DNA of 36,426 nt from Bacillota bacterium. GTDB taxonomy: Bacteria; Bacillota; UBA4882; UBA8346. Shown here piece by piece: positions 1-9,766 of the stretch (its first letter is position 1; each line of letters opens with the position of its first letter). Below the pieces are notes generated by a model. It saw nothing but the letters and a program-made list of their open reading frames with translations. It was not told the DNA's origin and searched no databases. Position numbers and translations under genes: made by a program. Location: the NCBI GenBank assembly GCA_029776595.1, contig JAKOSX010000139.1, positions 1-36,426 on the forward strand, in the 5' to 3' direction.

Positions 1-640
1 ACGAATCTGCTTCACCAATGGATGATGGCTCACCGCTTCAAAAGAAGGATGCGCTTTGGATCCGGGAAGATCCAGCACTAACCGGTCCGGCTGCGTCAGG
101 AGAAAACTTTTAACCTGAAAATCTTCCGTTCCGACCAGCAGAAAGGCAGGCCGCCCTTCATACTTGGTATTTTCGATGGCCAGCAAATAACTGTCAGCCC
201 AATTCATATGGAGCGTTGTAGCATCTTCTTTAATAATCTTCAACCCCAGTTTTAAAAGAAGCTCCACCGGGAGCCACAACTGACTGTCGGCTTCAAAAGG
301 CGCCGCCTTTAAAACATTTGGCGATCCGTCAATGGTATAAGCCGTATCGTCTTCCTTCAATATCAGGCTGGTTTTTCCTGATTTCAGTTGAATGCGACCG
401 GAATCCGGGTCCCAGTCGGTACTCATATGCAAGTATTTAACGATAAACGGCAAATTGATATATTTGGACCCGTTTATGGCAATCACTTTAATCTCGGGAC
501 TGACGGGTGATTTACCAAAGGTAAAGTGAATATTGGCACCGGTTTCGGCCCATGCGGGCGTTGCTACCATCAAGCTCAGAAAGACGACAAAACCGATCCA
601 TATCTTTCGGAACAAAGGGGTCCCCCCTTTCGCTTTCATG
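1..640 (-). CDS. Secreted protein with copper-amine-oxidase-N-like and AMIN-like region, 3' part outside window (possibly an N-acetylmuramoyl-L-alanine amidase)
   Basis: Hand translation of the minus strand from ATG at 640 gives MKAKGGTPLFRKIWIGFVVFLSLMVATPAWAETGANIHFTFG... with signal peptide, ...INGSKYINLPFIVKYLHMSTDWDPDSGRIQLKSG... (Cu_amine_oxidN1-like) and ...KVFLLTQPDRLVLDLPGS-type AMIN motif; open to the window edge. Confidence 0.7.
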
Positions 641-695
641 TTTCGACCTTTTGCAAATGGTTCCTGCAAATTAAGGAAAAGTAAAACATGGGATG

Positions 696-2921
696 TTAAT
701 CCATTTTTTCGAGATTGGCATAGCCCAAGATCAACGACTTGACCCCCAGGCCCGGAAAAGCCACTTTGACCTGAGCATCTTCGCCGGTCCCCTCTTTGGT
801 GACCACCGTCCCAATGCCCCATTTGGGATGCTTCACCTTGCATCCCACCCTGATGTCATCCGAAGGGGTAGCCGCCGTCTTCGGCTTGACTTGGATTCCC
901 GGGGATACTGTCGACGGGATTCCGGCCGGTCTCACCGTCTGGCCGGAAAACGAAGAAACCATCGGCCTGGCAGAAACCTGCCGTGCCGCATTCCGCTCCT
1001 CTTTGATACGGATGATGACTTCCCTGGGGAGTTCCAGGAGGAACCGGGAAGGCACCGAATTGGTATAACTCCCATACATCACCCGCTGGCTCGCATGAGT
1101 CACATACAAACGCTGTTTAGCCCGGGTAATACCCACATAACAGAGGCGCCGTTCCTCTTCCAGTTCGCTGCTTTCCAGCAAAGAGCGGCTGTGGGGAAAG
1201 ATCCCTTCTTCCATCCCGGCCAGGAAAACCACGGGAAATTCCAATCCCTTGGCCGAATGAAGCGTCATCAGGACCACCGCATCCGCATCCGGTTCATAAT
1301 TGTCCACATCGGAAACCAGAGCCACAGTCTCCAAAAAAGCAGCCAGGCTTTTATCGTCGCTGTTTCGTTCGAACTCAACGGTCAAAGCCAGAAACTCGTC
1401 CAAGTTTTCCAGCCGGCTCTCCGCCTCGATGGTCCCTTCAGCCTTAAGTTCCTGGAGATAACCGCTTTCTTTCAAGATAGTTTCGGCCAATTCTTGCACC
1501 GATACGGTATCCCGTTTCATCAGCCAACCCAGCAACATGTGGTAAAAGGCAGACAAAGGCTTAACGGCCCGGGCGGTCAACGACGGTATCTCTTCCAAAC
1601 GGCTGAACCCTTCGAGAACGGTATAGTTGTTTTCCTGAAGGAAATAGAGAAACCGTTCAAAGCTGGACTCACCGATACCCCGCTTGGGCACGTTGATAAT
1701 CCGGCTAAGGCTGACCTGGTCGTCCGGATTGGCGACCACCCGCAAATAAGCTAAAATGTCCTTAATCTCTTTCCGTTCGTAGAAACGGAGGCCGCCGATA
1801 ACCCGATACGGCAGATTCCGTTGAACCAAAGCTTCCTCAAAGGAACGGGACTGAGCATTGGTCCGGTAAAGCAAGGCAATATCGTTGTATTTATACCCCT
1901 TATTCCGCACCAAATCAATGATTTCTTCCGCGATAAACCAGGCTTCTTCCCGGTCGTCGGCGGCACTGTACTCATAAATATTGTCACCGACAACGTTTTC
2001 GGTCCACAGCCGTTTCGGATGGCGGCTGCGGTTGTGCCGAATCACTTCATTGGCCGCATGAAGAATGGTCTGAGTGGAACGGTAATTCTGTTCCAACTTG
2101 ATCACTTTGACTTCCGGAAAATCCCGTTCAAACTCCAAAATATTGCGGACATCCGCGCTTCGGAAACTATAAATGGATTGGTCGTCATCCCCTACCACAC
2201 ATAAATTTCGGTATTTGGCGGCCAACAGATTAACCAGGACGTATTGGGCGTGATTGGTATCCTGGTACTCATCGATTAAGATATAACGGAACCGGTCCTG
2301 GTACTTTTCAAGAATATCCGGACGCTCCCGGAACAGTTGGACCGTCAGCATGATCAGGTCGTCGAAATCCAAGCCGTTATTGGCCTTTAGCCGTTTTTGA
2401 TACCGTCTGTACACTTCGGCCACAGTATTGGACCAAAAATCGGCCGCTTTCCGATAATAGGTCTCTGCGTCGATCAATTCGTTCTTCGCAGCGGAGATCG
2501 AATTCAAAATGGCCCGAGGTTGGAAATTCTTATCGCTAATGTTCAGCTCTTTCAGGACGTTTTTCACCACGGTAAGCTGATCCTGGCTGTCGAAAATAAC
2601 GAAGTTTTTCGAATAGCCCAGCGCTTCAATCTCCTGTCGTAAAATGCGGACACAGGCCGTATGGAAAGTATGCACCCAGATGGAACGGGCCATCTCTCCG
2701 ACCAGCGCTTCGACCCGGTCCCGCATTTCCTGGGCGGCTTTATTGGTGAAAGTCACCGCCAAAATATTCCACGGTGGCACACCGTTTGCCATTAAATACG
2801 CAATGCGCCGCGTCAATACCCGGGTTTTCCCGGAACCGGCTCCGGCGAGGACCAACAAAGGCCCTTCTGTATGACAAACCGCTTCCTTTTGCGGTTCATT
2901 TAAATCCTCAAGAATCATCAT
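696..2921 (-). CDS. pcrA: ATP-dependent DNA helicase PcrA/UvrD
   Basis: LNEPQKEAVCHTEGPLLVLAGAGSGKTRVLTRRIAYL, DEYQDTNHAQY, GDDDQSIYSFRSA, TLHSAKGLEFPVVFLAGMEEGIFPH and the PcrA C-terminal HPKWGIGTVV motif. Start probably at the MMILEDL methionine. Confidence 0.95.
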   Translation of the reverse strand: MMILEDLNEPQKEAVCHTEGPLLVLAGAGSGKTRVLTRRIAYLMANGVPPWNILAVTFTNKAAQEMRDRVEALVGEMARSIWVHTFHTACVRILRQEIEALGYSKNFVIFDSQDQLTVVKNVLKELNISDKNFQPRAILNSISAAKNELIDAETYYRKAADFWSNTVAEVYRRYQKRLKANNGLDFDDLIMLTVQLFRERPDILEKYQDRFRYILIDEYQDTNHAQYVLVNLLAAKYRNLCVVGDDDQSIYSFRSADVRNILEFERDFPEVKVIKLEQNYRSTQTILHAANEVIRHNRSRHPKRLWTENVVGDNIYEYSAADDREEAWFIAEEIIDLVRNKGYKYNDIALLYRTNAQSRSFEEALVQRNLPYRVIGGLRFYERKEIKDILAYLRVVANPDDQVSLSRIINVPKRGIGESSFERFLYFLQENNYTVLEGFSRLEEIPSLTARAVKPLSAFYHMLLGWLMKRDTVSVQELAETILKESGYLQELKAEGTIEAESRLENLDEFLALTVEFERNSDDKSLAAFLETVALVSDVDNYEPDADAVVLMTLHSAKGLEFPVVFLAGMEEGIFPHSRSLLESSELEEERRLCYVGITRAKQRLYVTHASQRVMYGSYTNSVPSRFLLELPREVIIRIKEERNAARQVSARPMVSSFSGQTVRPAGIPSTVSPGIQVKPKTAATPSDDIRVGCKVKHPKWGIGTVVTKEGTGEDAQVKVAFPGLGVKSLILGYANLEKMD

Positions 2922-3031
2922 GTAATACGTCACTCCAATAACCGAATTTTTCATCCATGCGATAACCCGTCCGATTATATTTCCTGATGATTATCGGCTT
3001 TTCCTGCCAAAATGATGATTTAAAATCTTAT

Positions 3032-3065
3032 AAAAAAAGGGTTTGAAGATAACTCCCCAAACCCT
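3032..3065 (-). terminator. Rho-independent terminator of the pectate lyase gene
   Basis: Minus strand AGGGTTTG-GGGAGTTATCTT-CAAACCCT followed by TTTTTT, 34 nt downstream of the stop codon. Confidence 0.8.
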
Positions 3066-3098
3066 GCGCATTATACGGATCGATGGAAACTGACGCGA

Positions 3099-5297
3099 TT
3101 AATAGCGGAATCCGCTTTTCAACGAACGGTTGACGACTTGCATAAAGTCGTTCGGAGCAATGGAACCGTCTCGGTTGCGGACGAACGGTTTCAGCGTCAC
3201 GCTCTTGAAATCTTTGGCAGATAATTTAACGCCTTTGTTGTTCTGTGAATGACTGCCGTTGTAGAAATAATTATTCGCTGAAAGCAGCATATCCGGCAGA
3301 ACATCGGCAGCCCCGGGTTTCGTCCGGAACGAAATATTATTTTTTGCAACAAATTGTGGAGTCGCATTCGGATAGTTTGCAAAATTGAAGTTGGCTCTTC
3401 CGTTATCCACCGACGTCGTGTTTTCGACGATAATCGCCGGATTGCTGTTGCTGGACACTCCGAAGGTCTCATTGTTAAAGGCTAAGCTGTTTCTTAAGAC
3501 ATGTTTGACAGGTAAGCCCTCACCGCCCAGCTTAAATCCGTTGCCGTCGCCCTTGGTCCGGTACCCGTCCGACATTCTCCCGTTGCCGTATGAAATACAG
3601 TTTTCGATAACCACTACACCGATAGGACCGGTCTCCAGCTTGGAATATAAGTCCCAACCGTCATCGCAGTTGTTATAGGCGATACATCCTCTGAAAACGT
3701 TGCCGGGTCCGCAGGTGAGTTTGGCCGCAAATCCGTCGGCGTTATTTTCGGAAGGATCCCGGTTATCAAAGGAAGTACAGTTTAAAATCAGGTTGTTTGC
3801 CGGCCATTTTTCAAAAGGCTCCGTGGCCAGGCCGCTGATCTGCAAACCGGTCTCACCGTTGGCATAGGTCTGCACCAATTCGACGATATTATGGCTTCCG
3901 GAGATCCGAAGGCCGTTACCTGAAGATTTGGTAATATCGATTCCGACGATTTTCCAATAGTCCCCGGCCAAGAATACGCCGTTTGCTTTCTTGCCGAAAT
4001 CAAAGACGGGCTTTTCACCCGGATAGGCCGCCAGGACTTTCAATTTTCCGGGGGCACCGTTATTGCCCCGTTCAATCATGATTGGTGCGGATAATTCGTA
4101 GACCCCGCCCCGCACATAAATGGTCTGTCCGGTTTGGGCAAATTGAACCGCCGAATAAATATCGATGGGATCCGCTTCGGTACCGGCAGCGTTAGCCGTC
4201 CCTTTAGGCGATACATAAATCGGTTCACCGGGTTTCCCGTAATTTTTGAAGGTTACCATATGTCTCAACCGGACCGGTGCCGTACTGGTGATGGTCTCAA
4301 CCGGATCCGGGGTGAGGGTCACGTCAAAACTGTTATTCCCTTTGACCAACACGGTCTGGGTATTCACCGTCTGATTGGCTTCCACCGGATTGTCAAAAAC
4401 CTTCTTGCCGTTATGCAAAACCTCCAAGCGGCCTTTGGCATTCGGCTGCAGACTGAAAGTATAATCCGCCACCGGCGAACCGGCCAACGAAAGGACCGTC
4501 ACCGCCGGTTCGACCGCTTCCGGAGGTTCCGGCAGTCCGGGCTCATCGGTAGCTACATCGGAAAATTTCACTTGAATATCGGATACCGTAATGGAAGCGA
4601 CCCGTGCTGCAAAAAAGCCAACATAAATACGGTCCGGATCCAGTATTTCCAATTGTTTCGGACGATAATAAATCTTTTCAGGCCCGTTGTTGACAGACGC
4701 ATGATAACCGGTATTGGTCTTGCGCAGTTTCAACTCGTAGACCGCAGTCCCGTCATTGGCCGGGCGCTCTCCCATTTTCCACACGTTTTCCATTTTGGCG
4801 CCGGCTCCGGAAGGGTCTTTCACATGATTCCGGAATACCGACTGGATCAGGCCCCGATAGCCACCAACCATCACCATGTTGGACGGAAATACCGTACTGT
4901 CCATATGATTACCGATGGCATCCCGGGCCATAATCCCGAACGCTTCCTGATTGTCGGGGATCGGTTTGGCAAAATAGTTGACTCTTACTTTACCGGAGAT
5001 TTCAAAATTTTTGGAAGAATCCACTTCGATATAATAATAGGAAATGCCGTCATGGGACGAGGCGACTTTGCCTCCGACAACGCTTCCGTCCTTTTCTCCG
5101 GCGATGAGCGTTACCGATTGCGTCGCTTCATCCACGATGACTTTATTCCTGTCTTCCCCAATGGATTGTCCGAAAATAATCGACTTCCACTCAAGATTAG
5201 TCGCTGCTCCCGTCGTTGCCGGAATAAACGTCGCACTGAGAGCGAACACCAGCAACATCAGGATCGGCAACCGCCGAGTCATTTGCACATGGTTCAT
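3099..5297 (-). CDS. Secreted pectate lyase, PL9 family-like (right-handed parallel beta-helix)
   Basis: Signal peptide; N-terminal carbohydrate-binding-like region; GTEADPIDIYSAVQFAQTGQTIYVRGGVYEL...NADGFAAKLTCGPGNVFRGCIAYNNCDDGWDLYSK resembles PL9 pectate lyases. RBS AAGGAGGAG upstream. Confidence 0.85.
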   Translation of the reverse strand: MNHVQMTRRLPILMLLVFALSATFIPATTGAATNLEWKSIIFGQSIGEDRNKVIVDEATQSVTLIAGEKDGSVVGGKVASSHDGISYYYIEVDSSKNFEISGKVRVNYFAKPIPDNQEAFGIMARDAIGNHMDSTVFPSNMVMVGGYRGLIQSVFRNHVKDPSGAGAKMENVWKMGERPANDGTAVYELKLRKTNTGYHASVNNGPEKIYYRPKQLEILDPDRIYVGFFAARVASITVSDIQVKFSDVATDEPGLPEPPEAVEPAVTVLSLAGSPVADYTFSLQPNAKGRLEVLHNGKKVFDNPVEANQTVNTQTVLVKGNNSFDVTLTPDPVETITSTAPVRLRHMVTFKNYGKPGEPIYVSPKGTANAAGTEADPIDIYSAVQFAQTGQTIYVRGGVYELSAPIMIERGNNGAPGKLKVLAAYPGEKPVFDFGKKANGVFLAGDYWKIVGIDITKSSGNGLRISGSHNIVELVQTYANGETGLQISGLATEPFEKWPANNLILNCTSFDNRDPSENNADGFAAKLTCGPGNVFRGCIAYNNCDDGWDLYSKLETGPIGVVVIENCISYGNGRMSDGYRTKGDGNGFKLGGEGLPVKHVLRNSLAFNNETFGVSSNSNPAIIVENTTSVDNGRANFNFANYPNATPQFVAKNNISFRTKPGAADVLPDMLLSANNYFYNGSHSQNNKGVKLSAKDFKSVTLKPFVRNRDGSIAPNDFMQVVNRSLKSGFRY

Positions 5298-5345
5298 TGA
5301 GAGCCTCTCCTCCTTGCTATGTATACGTTTAAATTGACTATTAAT

Positions 5346-5374
5346 ATTATATAACGCATTGTTAAGAAATACAA
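5346..5374 (-). promoter_or_regulatory. Sigma-A-type promoter of the pectate lyase gene
   Basis: Minus strand TTGTAT-N17-TATAAT upstream of the RBS and ATG at 5297. Confidence 0.55.
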
Positions 5375-5401
5375 AATATATTTTTATACTCAGAAAAATA
5401 A

Positions 5402-5614
5402 TTACCCGATATAAACAAATCGCGGTTTTAATTCCCCATCCACTTCAACCTGCTCTTCAAACATAGTTCGGGGCCGCACCCATAGGCCGCCGTCGCCGTA
5501 CAAAGCCCGGTATACAACATATTCCTCCAGCGTCTCACTGTGTTTTGCCACTCCGATCACTTCATATTCTTTGCCTTTGAAATGGCGGTACCGTCCCGGT
5601 TTTAAGGTATCCAT
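5402..5614 (-). CDS. DUF1653 domain protein
   Basis: LKPGRYRHFKGKEYEVIGVAKHSETLEEYVVYRALYGDGGLWVRPRTMFEE is the typical DUF1653 pattern; start chosen after AAAGGGGA. Confidence 0.85.
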   Translation of the reverse strand: MDTLKPGRYRHFKGKEYEVIGVAKHSETLEEYVVYRALYGDGGLWVRPRTMFEEQVEVDGELKPRFVYIG

Positions 5615-5746
5615 CCCCATTCCCCTTTCATATCCTTTTTCTTGGTTTCCAGCAAATAATGGTTGCAAATGTTTTGATCCCGCAAGAAAAGTTGAGTGTA
5701 ACATGGTATAATATCGATACATTATTAAAACTTAAGGTAAATAAGG

Positions 5747-7144
5747 ATGTTTAATGTTCAAAAGAACAAAACGCTTCGTCAGGATATTTTGCGGTTGACC
5801 ATCCCGGTCATCGCCGAGCAAACCTTCATCATCCTGATGGGTGTCATCAACACCATGATGGCCGGCCATATCAGCAAGGAAGCAGCGGCCGCCATCGGCA
5901 TGATCGATTCCCTCAATAATATTTTCATCGCCGCCTTCTCCTCGCTGGCTGTCGGTGGCACTGTCATCGTCGCCCATTATACCGGCAAGTCCGACCGGAT
6001 AGGTGCGGGAGATGCTTCCAAACAAGCCATTTACGGCGGGATCGCTTTGGCTTCCTGCATCGCCATCCTGGCCGGTATCTTCCGTTATCCCCTGATTCAC
6101 CTGTTATACCAGGGCGCAGAACCTGCCGTTCTGACGTTAGCCTTTACATACCTCGAATATACCCTGCCCACTTATCCTTTGATCGCCGTCACCACTATTG
6201 CTTGCGGAGTTCTCCGGGGATCGGGCAACACGAAAGCCCCGGCTCAGGTCATGATCTTCATGAATCTTATCAACGTCATTGCCAGTTATCTATTTATTTT
6301 CGGGCTTCACATTCCGTTTACCCCTATCCGTCTTCCCGGCGGCGGGGTCCGAGGCGCAGCCGTCGGCATCGGTTTAGCCCGGTTCCTTGGCGGAATCATC
6401 TTAATCTTCATCCTCATCCGGGGAACAGCCAACCTGAAGATCGAACACATCTTCCGATTCAAGCCTGACTGGGAAAAATTAAGATCCATTCTGGCCATCG
6501 GCGTTCCGGCCAGCATTGAGTCATTACTCTTCAGTTTGGGAAAACTGATCACCCAAACCTTCATCGTCGCCCTGGGCACAGTGGCCATCGTCGCCAATTC
6601 GGTAGCCAATTCCATCCACGGTCTGATGATGATCCCCGGAAGCGCCCTGGGGATTGCCGCCACCACTCTGGTCGGCCAGCATATGGGACGCCAGGATCCG
6701 AAAGGAGCCACCGTCGCCTTAAGCTATATGAATAGATTGGCCATGCTCGCCCTGTTCCTGTTCAATCTGGCCTTTATACCGATCTATCCGGCTTTAGCCT
6801 CCCTATATACGCCCAGCCGGGAAGTTTCGGTGCTTGCTGCGAATTTGCTGACGGCTACCGCTATTGTCTCTTTCGCTTGGCCTTTCGCTTTCCTCTTGCC
6901 CGCCGGATTAAAGGGGGCCGGAGACGTCCGTTATACTTTAACCGTATCCACGCTCAGCATGTGGCTGTTCCGGATCAGTTTGGGCTATATCCTGTGTATC
7001 CAGCTGAGGATGGGGGCATTAGGCGTCTGGTGCGGCATGTACACCGATTGGTTCATTCGGGGTATCGCCTTTTATATCCGATTGCATAACGGAAAATGGC
7101 AACGACACACTGTCATTAAAAACAGCCGGGCCGTCAAAGCCTGA
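5747..7144 (+). CDS. MATE family efflux transporter
   Basis: 465 aa, multiple hydrophobic helices, LRLTIPVIAEQTFIILMGVINTMMAGHIS ... GVPASIESLLFSLGKLITQTFI, typical MATE. Confidence 0.92.
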   Translation: MFNVQKNKTLRQDILRLTIPVIAEQTFIILMGVINTMMAGHISKEAAAAIGMIDSLNNIFIAAFSSLAVGGTVIVAHYTGKSDRIGAGDASKQAIYGGIALASCIAILAGIFRYPLIHLLYQGAEPAVLTLAFTYLEYTLPTYPLIAVTTIACGVLRGSGNTKAPAQVMIFMNLINVIASYLFIFGLHIPFTPIRLPGGGVRGAAVGIGLARFLGGIILIFILIRGTANLKIEHIFRFKPDWEKLRSILAIGVPASIESLLFSLGKLITQTFIVALGTVAIVANSVANSIHGLMMIPGSALGIAATTLVGQHMGRQDPKGATVALSYMNRLAMLALFLFNLAFIPIYPALASLYTPSREVSVLAANLLTATAIVSFAWPFAFLLPAGLKGAGDVRYTLTVSTLSMWLFRISLGYILCIQLRMGALGVWCGMYTDWFIRGIAFYIRLHNGKWQRHTVIKNSRAVKA

Positions 7145-7205
7145 TTTTTCCTTGACTCTCTCCTATCATCCGCCTACATCCATATCAGACCCAATCAAGA
7201 AAGAA

Positions 7206-7235
7206 AAAAGCTATCTCCTGCAGGAGATAGCTTTT
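7206..7235. terminator. Bidirectional rho-independent terminator
   Basis: Perfect 15+15 palindrome AAAAGCTATCTCCTG/CAGGAGATAGCTTTT between convergent genes (MATE + and kdgK -). Confidence 0.85.
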
Positions 7236-7248
7236 AATTTAAGAAAGC

Positions 7249-8361
7249 TTACCGGTCAACCCGGGCGCTTCCGCCACCCATGACTTTTTCCACTTCTTTT
7301 AAGCTGGCCATTGAGGTGTCACCCGGAGTGGTCATCGCCAAAGCGCCGTGAGCAGCACCATAGTTAACCGCTTTCTCCGGATCACCGGTGGTAATCAATC
7401 CGTAAATCAAGCCGGAAGCGAAGCTGTCGCCGCCGCCAACCCGGTCCATAATCTCCAAGCCATTGTATTCTTTAGCTTTGTAAATTTGGCCGTCAGCCCA
7501 GCACATGGCGCTCCAGTCATTGATGGTGGCGGTCCGGACCGTCCGGAGGGTGGTAGCCACCACTTTGAAGTTGGGATAAGTCTTCACAACTTCATTAATC
7601 ATCTTCTTGTACCCTTCGATATTCAGCTCTTTCAATTGAGCGTCATTGCCTTCAACCTCAAAGCCGAGGCAAGCGGTGAAGTCCTCTTCGTTTCCGATCA
7701 TAACATCGATGTATTTGGCGATCTCTTTGTTGACTTCCTGGGCTCTCGCCTGGCCACCAATGGCCTTCCACAAAGAAGGACGATAGTTCAGGTCGTAAGA
7801 AACGATGGTGCCGTATTGTTTAGCCTTTTGAACGGCTTCCAACACCACTTCCGGAGTGGTATCAGAGAGAGCGGCAAAAATACCGCCGGTATGGAACCAA
7901 CGGGTACCCAAAGTACCGAAGATGTAATCCCAGTCGATATCGCCTTTCTTCAATTGAGAAGCAGCGGTATTGGCCCGGTCGGAAACGCCGAGAGCACCGC
8001 GGATACCGAAACCTCTTTCGGTGAAGTTCAAACCGTTACGAACCGTACGGCCGATGCCGTCATAAGGCACCCACTTAATGAGAGACGTGTCAACGCCACC
8101 TTGCATGATGAAATCTTCGATCAAGCGACCGACTTCATTGTCGGCAAAAGCAGTAACAACGGCTACATCCATGCCAAAGCATTTCTTGAGTCCGCGGGAG
8201 ACGTTATATTCTCCGCCGCCTTCCCAAGCTCTGAAGTAACGGGCGGTTTTAATCCGGCCTTCACCGGGATCCAACCGCAGCATAACTTCACCCAGGGAGA
8301 TACAGTCATACTTGCACTGTGATTTTGGTTTAACGTTCAAATTGACGATGGCCACAGCCAT
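7249..8361 (-). CDS. kdgK: 2-keto-3-deoxygluconate kinase, PfkB family
   Basis: LGEVMLRLDPGEGRIKTARYFRAWEGGGEYNVSRGL ... IVSYDLNYRPSLW ... GNEEDF ... DRVGGGDSFASGLIYGL (PfkB signature). Start near AAAGGAGG: ATG 8361, or GTG 8355 with better RBS spacing. Confidence 0.85.
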   Translation of the reverse strand: MAVAIVNLNVKPKSQCKYDCISLGEVMLRLDPGEGRIKTARYFRAWEGGGEYNVSRGLKKCFGMDVAVVTAFADNEVGRLIEDFIMQGGVDTSLIKWVPYDGIGRTVRNGLNFTERGFGIRGALGVSDRANTAASQLKKGDIDWDYIFGTLGTRWFHTGGIFAALSDTTPEVVLEAVQKAKQYGTIVSYDLNYRPSLWKAIGGQARAQEVNKEIAKYIDVMIGNEEDFTACLGFEVEGNDAQLKELNIEGYKKMINEVVKTYPNFKVVATTLRTVRTATINDWSAMCWADGQIYKAKEYNGLEIMDRVGGGDSFASGLIYGLITTGDPEKAVNYGAAHGALAMTTPGDTSMASLKEVEKVMGGGSARVDR

Positions 8362-8536
8362 AACCTCCTTTAGATTTTTTATAGAATGTGTTTTTAACCA
8401 CACTTTAATGACAATATAATGAACGCTCACGATCGGTCCGGTATACAGTTCACAGCACATAGTCAATGAAGACTTTACTTTGCGGCCTTTTTTCCTCTTG
8501 ATTAATTAACTGTCAACTGTCAACCAGGCCCTCGAC

Positions 8537-9319
8537 TCACGGCTCATGCCCCATACCTTTGGTATACCCCATCCGTTTCGATATCTCCTGAGCGGTTCGG
8601 ACGACATGGGTTGCAATTTCCTCATCCCGGTCAGGATGGATGATCCGTTTGTCTCCCGACACACTGACCGCAGCGATGACTTTCCCGGTGTAATCATAAA
8701 TCGGTGCCGCAATGCAGCGAATCCCCGGTTCGTGTTCTTCGTTGTCCAATGCCCATCCGTTGCGAATCACCTGGCAGACGGCTTCTTTCAACTGTTCCGG
8801 AGAACACAGGGTATTAGGAGTAAATGCCTCATATGGGAGTTGGCCGAGGACCTCATTTAAGCGTTCGGGACTCAGTCCCGACAATAACGTTTTGCCGATG
8901 GCCGAACAATGCACCGGAACGCGCCGGCCAATCTGAGAATACATCCGGATGGTATTGACCAGCTCAACCTTTTCGATATATATGACTTCCAGTCCTTCCA
9001 AAATGGCCAAATGCACCGGCTGCCCCACGATTTCGGCCAAGCGACGCATAAAGGGCAACGCTTCGGTCTTCAACTCCAGCTGTTTCAGGAAGAGGCCGCT
9101 GATTTCCATAAATCTTAAGCCAAGTTTGTAAGTATTGTTCCGAGGGTTTTTCTCAATATAACCCCGGTTGGACAAGGCATTGAGCAAACGGTGGACCGTG
9201 CTCTTATGAAGCCCCAACTGTTGTCCGATCTCCGTCACTCCCAGGCCGTCTTTTGACGTAGCTAAGAGTTCAATGACATCGAAGGCCCGTTCCAGGGTCT
9301 GGACTTTTTGATCCGCCAT
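8537..9319 (-). CDS. kdgR: IclR family transcriptional regulator, KdgR-like
   Basis: QTLERAFDVIELLATSKDGLGVTEIGQQLGLHKSTVHRLLNALSNRGYIEKN and C-terminal IclR effector domain; adjacent to a KDG kinase gene. Confidence 0.88.
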   Translation of the reverse strand: MADQKVQTLERAFDVIELLATSKDGLGVTEIGQQLGLHKSTVHRLLNALSNRGYIEKNPRNNTYKLGLRFMEISGLFLKQLELKTEALPFMRRLAEIVGQPVHLAILEGLEVIYIEKVELVNTIRMYSQIGRRVPVHCSAIGKTLLSGLSPERLNEVLGQLPYEAFTPNTLCSPEQLKEAVCQVIRNGWALDNEEHEPGIRCIAAPIYDYTGKVIAAVSVSGDKRIIHPDRDEEIATHVVRTAQEISKRMGYTKGMGHEP

Positions 9320-9330
9320 ACTCCACCTGC

Positions 9331-9356
9331 GTTTCATAATATGAAACAGCGTTTCA
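9331..9356. promoter_or_regulatory. Overlapping inverted repeats, candidate KdgR-like operator
   Basis: gtttcataatatgaaac (8-1-8 perfect, 9331-9347) overlapping tgaaacagcgtttca (6-3-6 perfect, 9342-9356), just upstream of the IclR start; half-sites match the TGAAAC/GTTTCA core of enterobacterial KdgR boxes. Confidence 0.65.
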
Positions 9357-9727
9357 AATCTTCGCAACCATATAAATTATAGCTTTTTTTGGAATGGATG
9401 TCTAGAGTATTTACATTTAGCATGTACCAAAATGCACTTCAGAAGAAATTTGTCCAATTTTTAATTCAGGCTAAGATATTGTTCCAAAACCTATATACGA
9501 AATTATTTTTGTAAATGTTATGAAAATTATCGCATTCAGCCTTTCCCAACAACTACCTCCTTCAAAATCGGCCTAACGGCCTATCGGAGTGAGCTCAATG
9601 AACGAGTCTTTCCCAAAGGGGTTGTTCGGTCAACCCCAACGGTATCGCCCCTGATTCGGAAGGTGCAGGAGGACGAACAGCGCCTTCTGCTGACAAGCAA
9701 AGCATTTCACGTATTTGAAGTATTATG

Positions 9728-9766
9728 AAAAAAATTAACCCTCCACCTTTCCAGGAAAAGGGTTAA
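9728..9766 (-). terminator. Rho-independent terminator
   Basis: Minus strand TTAACCCT ... AGGGTTAA followed by TTTTTTT, downstream of the 9832-10899 gene. Confidence 0.75.

Noticed and set aside
693-1754. 353-aa plus-strand ORF
   Set aside because: Entirely antisense to pcrA; no domain-like pattern and no RBS; a mirror ORF from codon bias.
4134-5300. 388-aa plus-strand ORF
   Set aside because: Antisense shadow of the pectate lyase; His/Arg/Ile-rich composition typical of artefacts.
7348-8322. 324-aa plus-strand ORF
   Set aside because: Antisense to kdgK, whose PfkB motifs are unambiguous.
8506-8526. Tandem AACTGTC repeats containing TTGACA on the minus strand
   Set aside because: Tested as -35 boxes for kdgK, but no -10 hexamer at acceptable spacing; only a short repeat.
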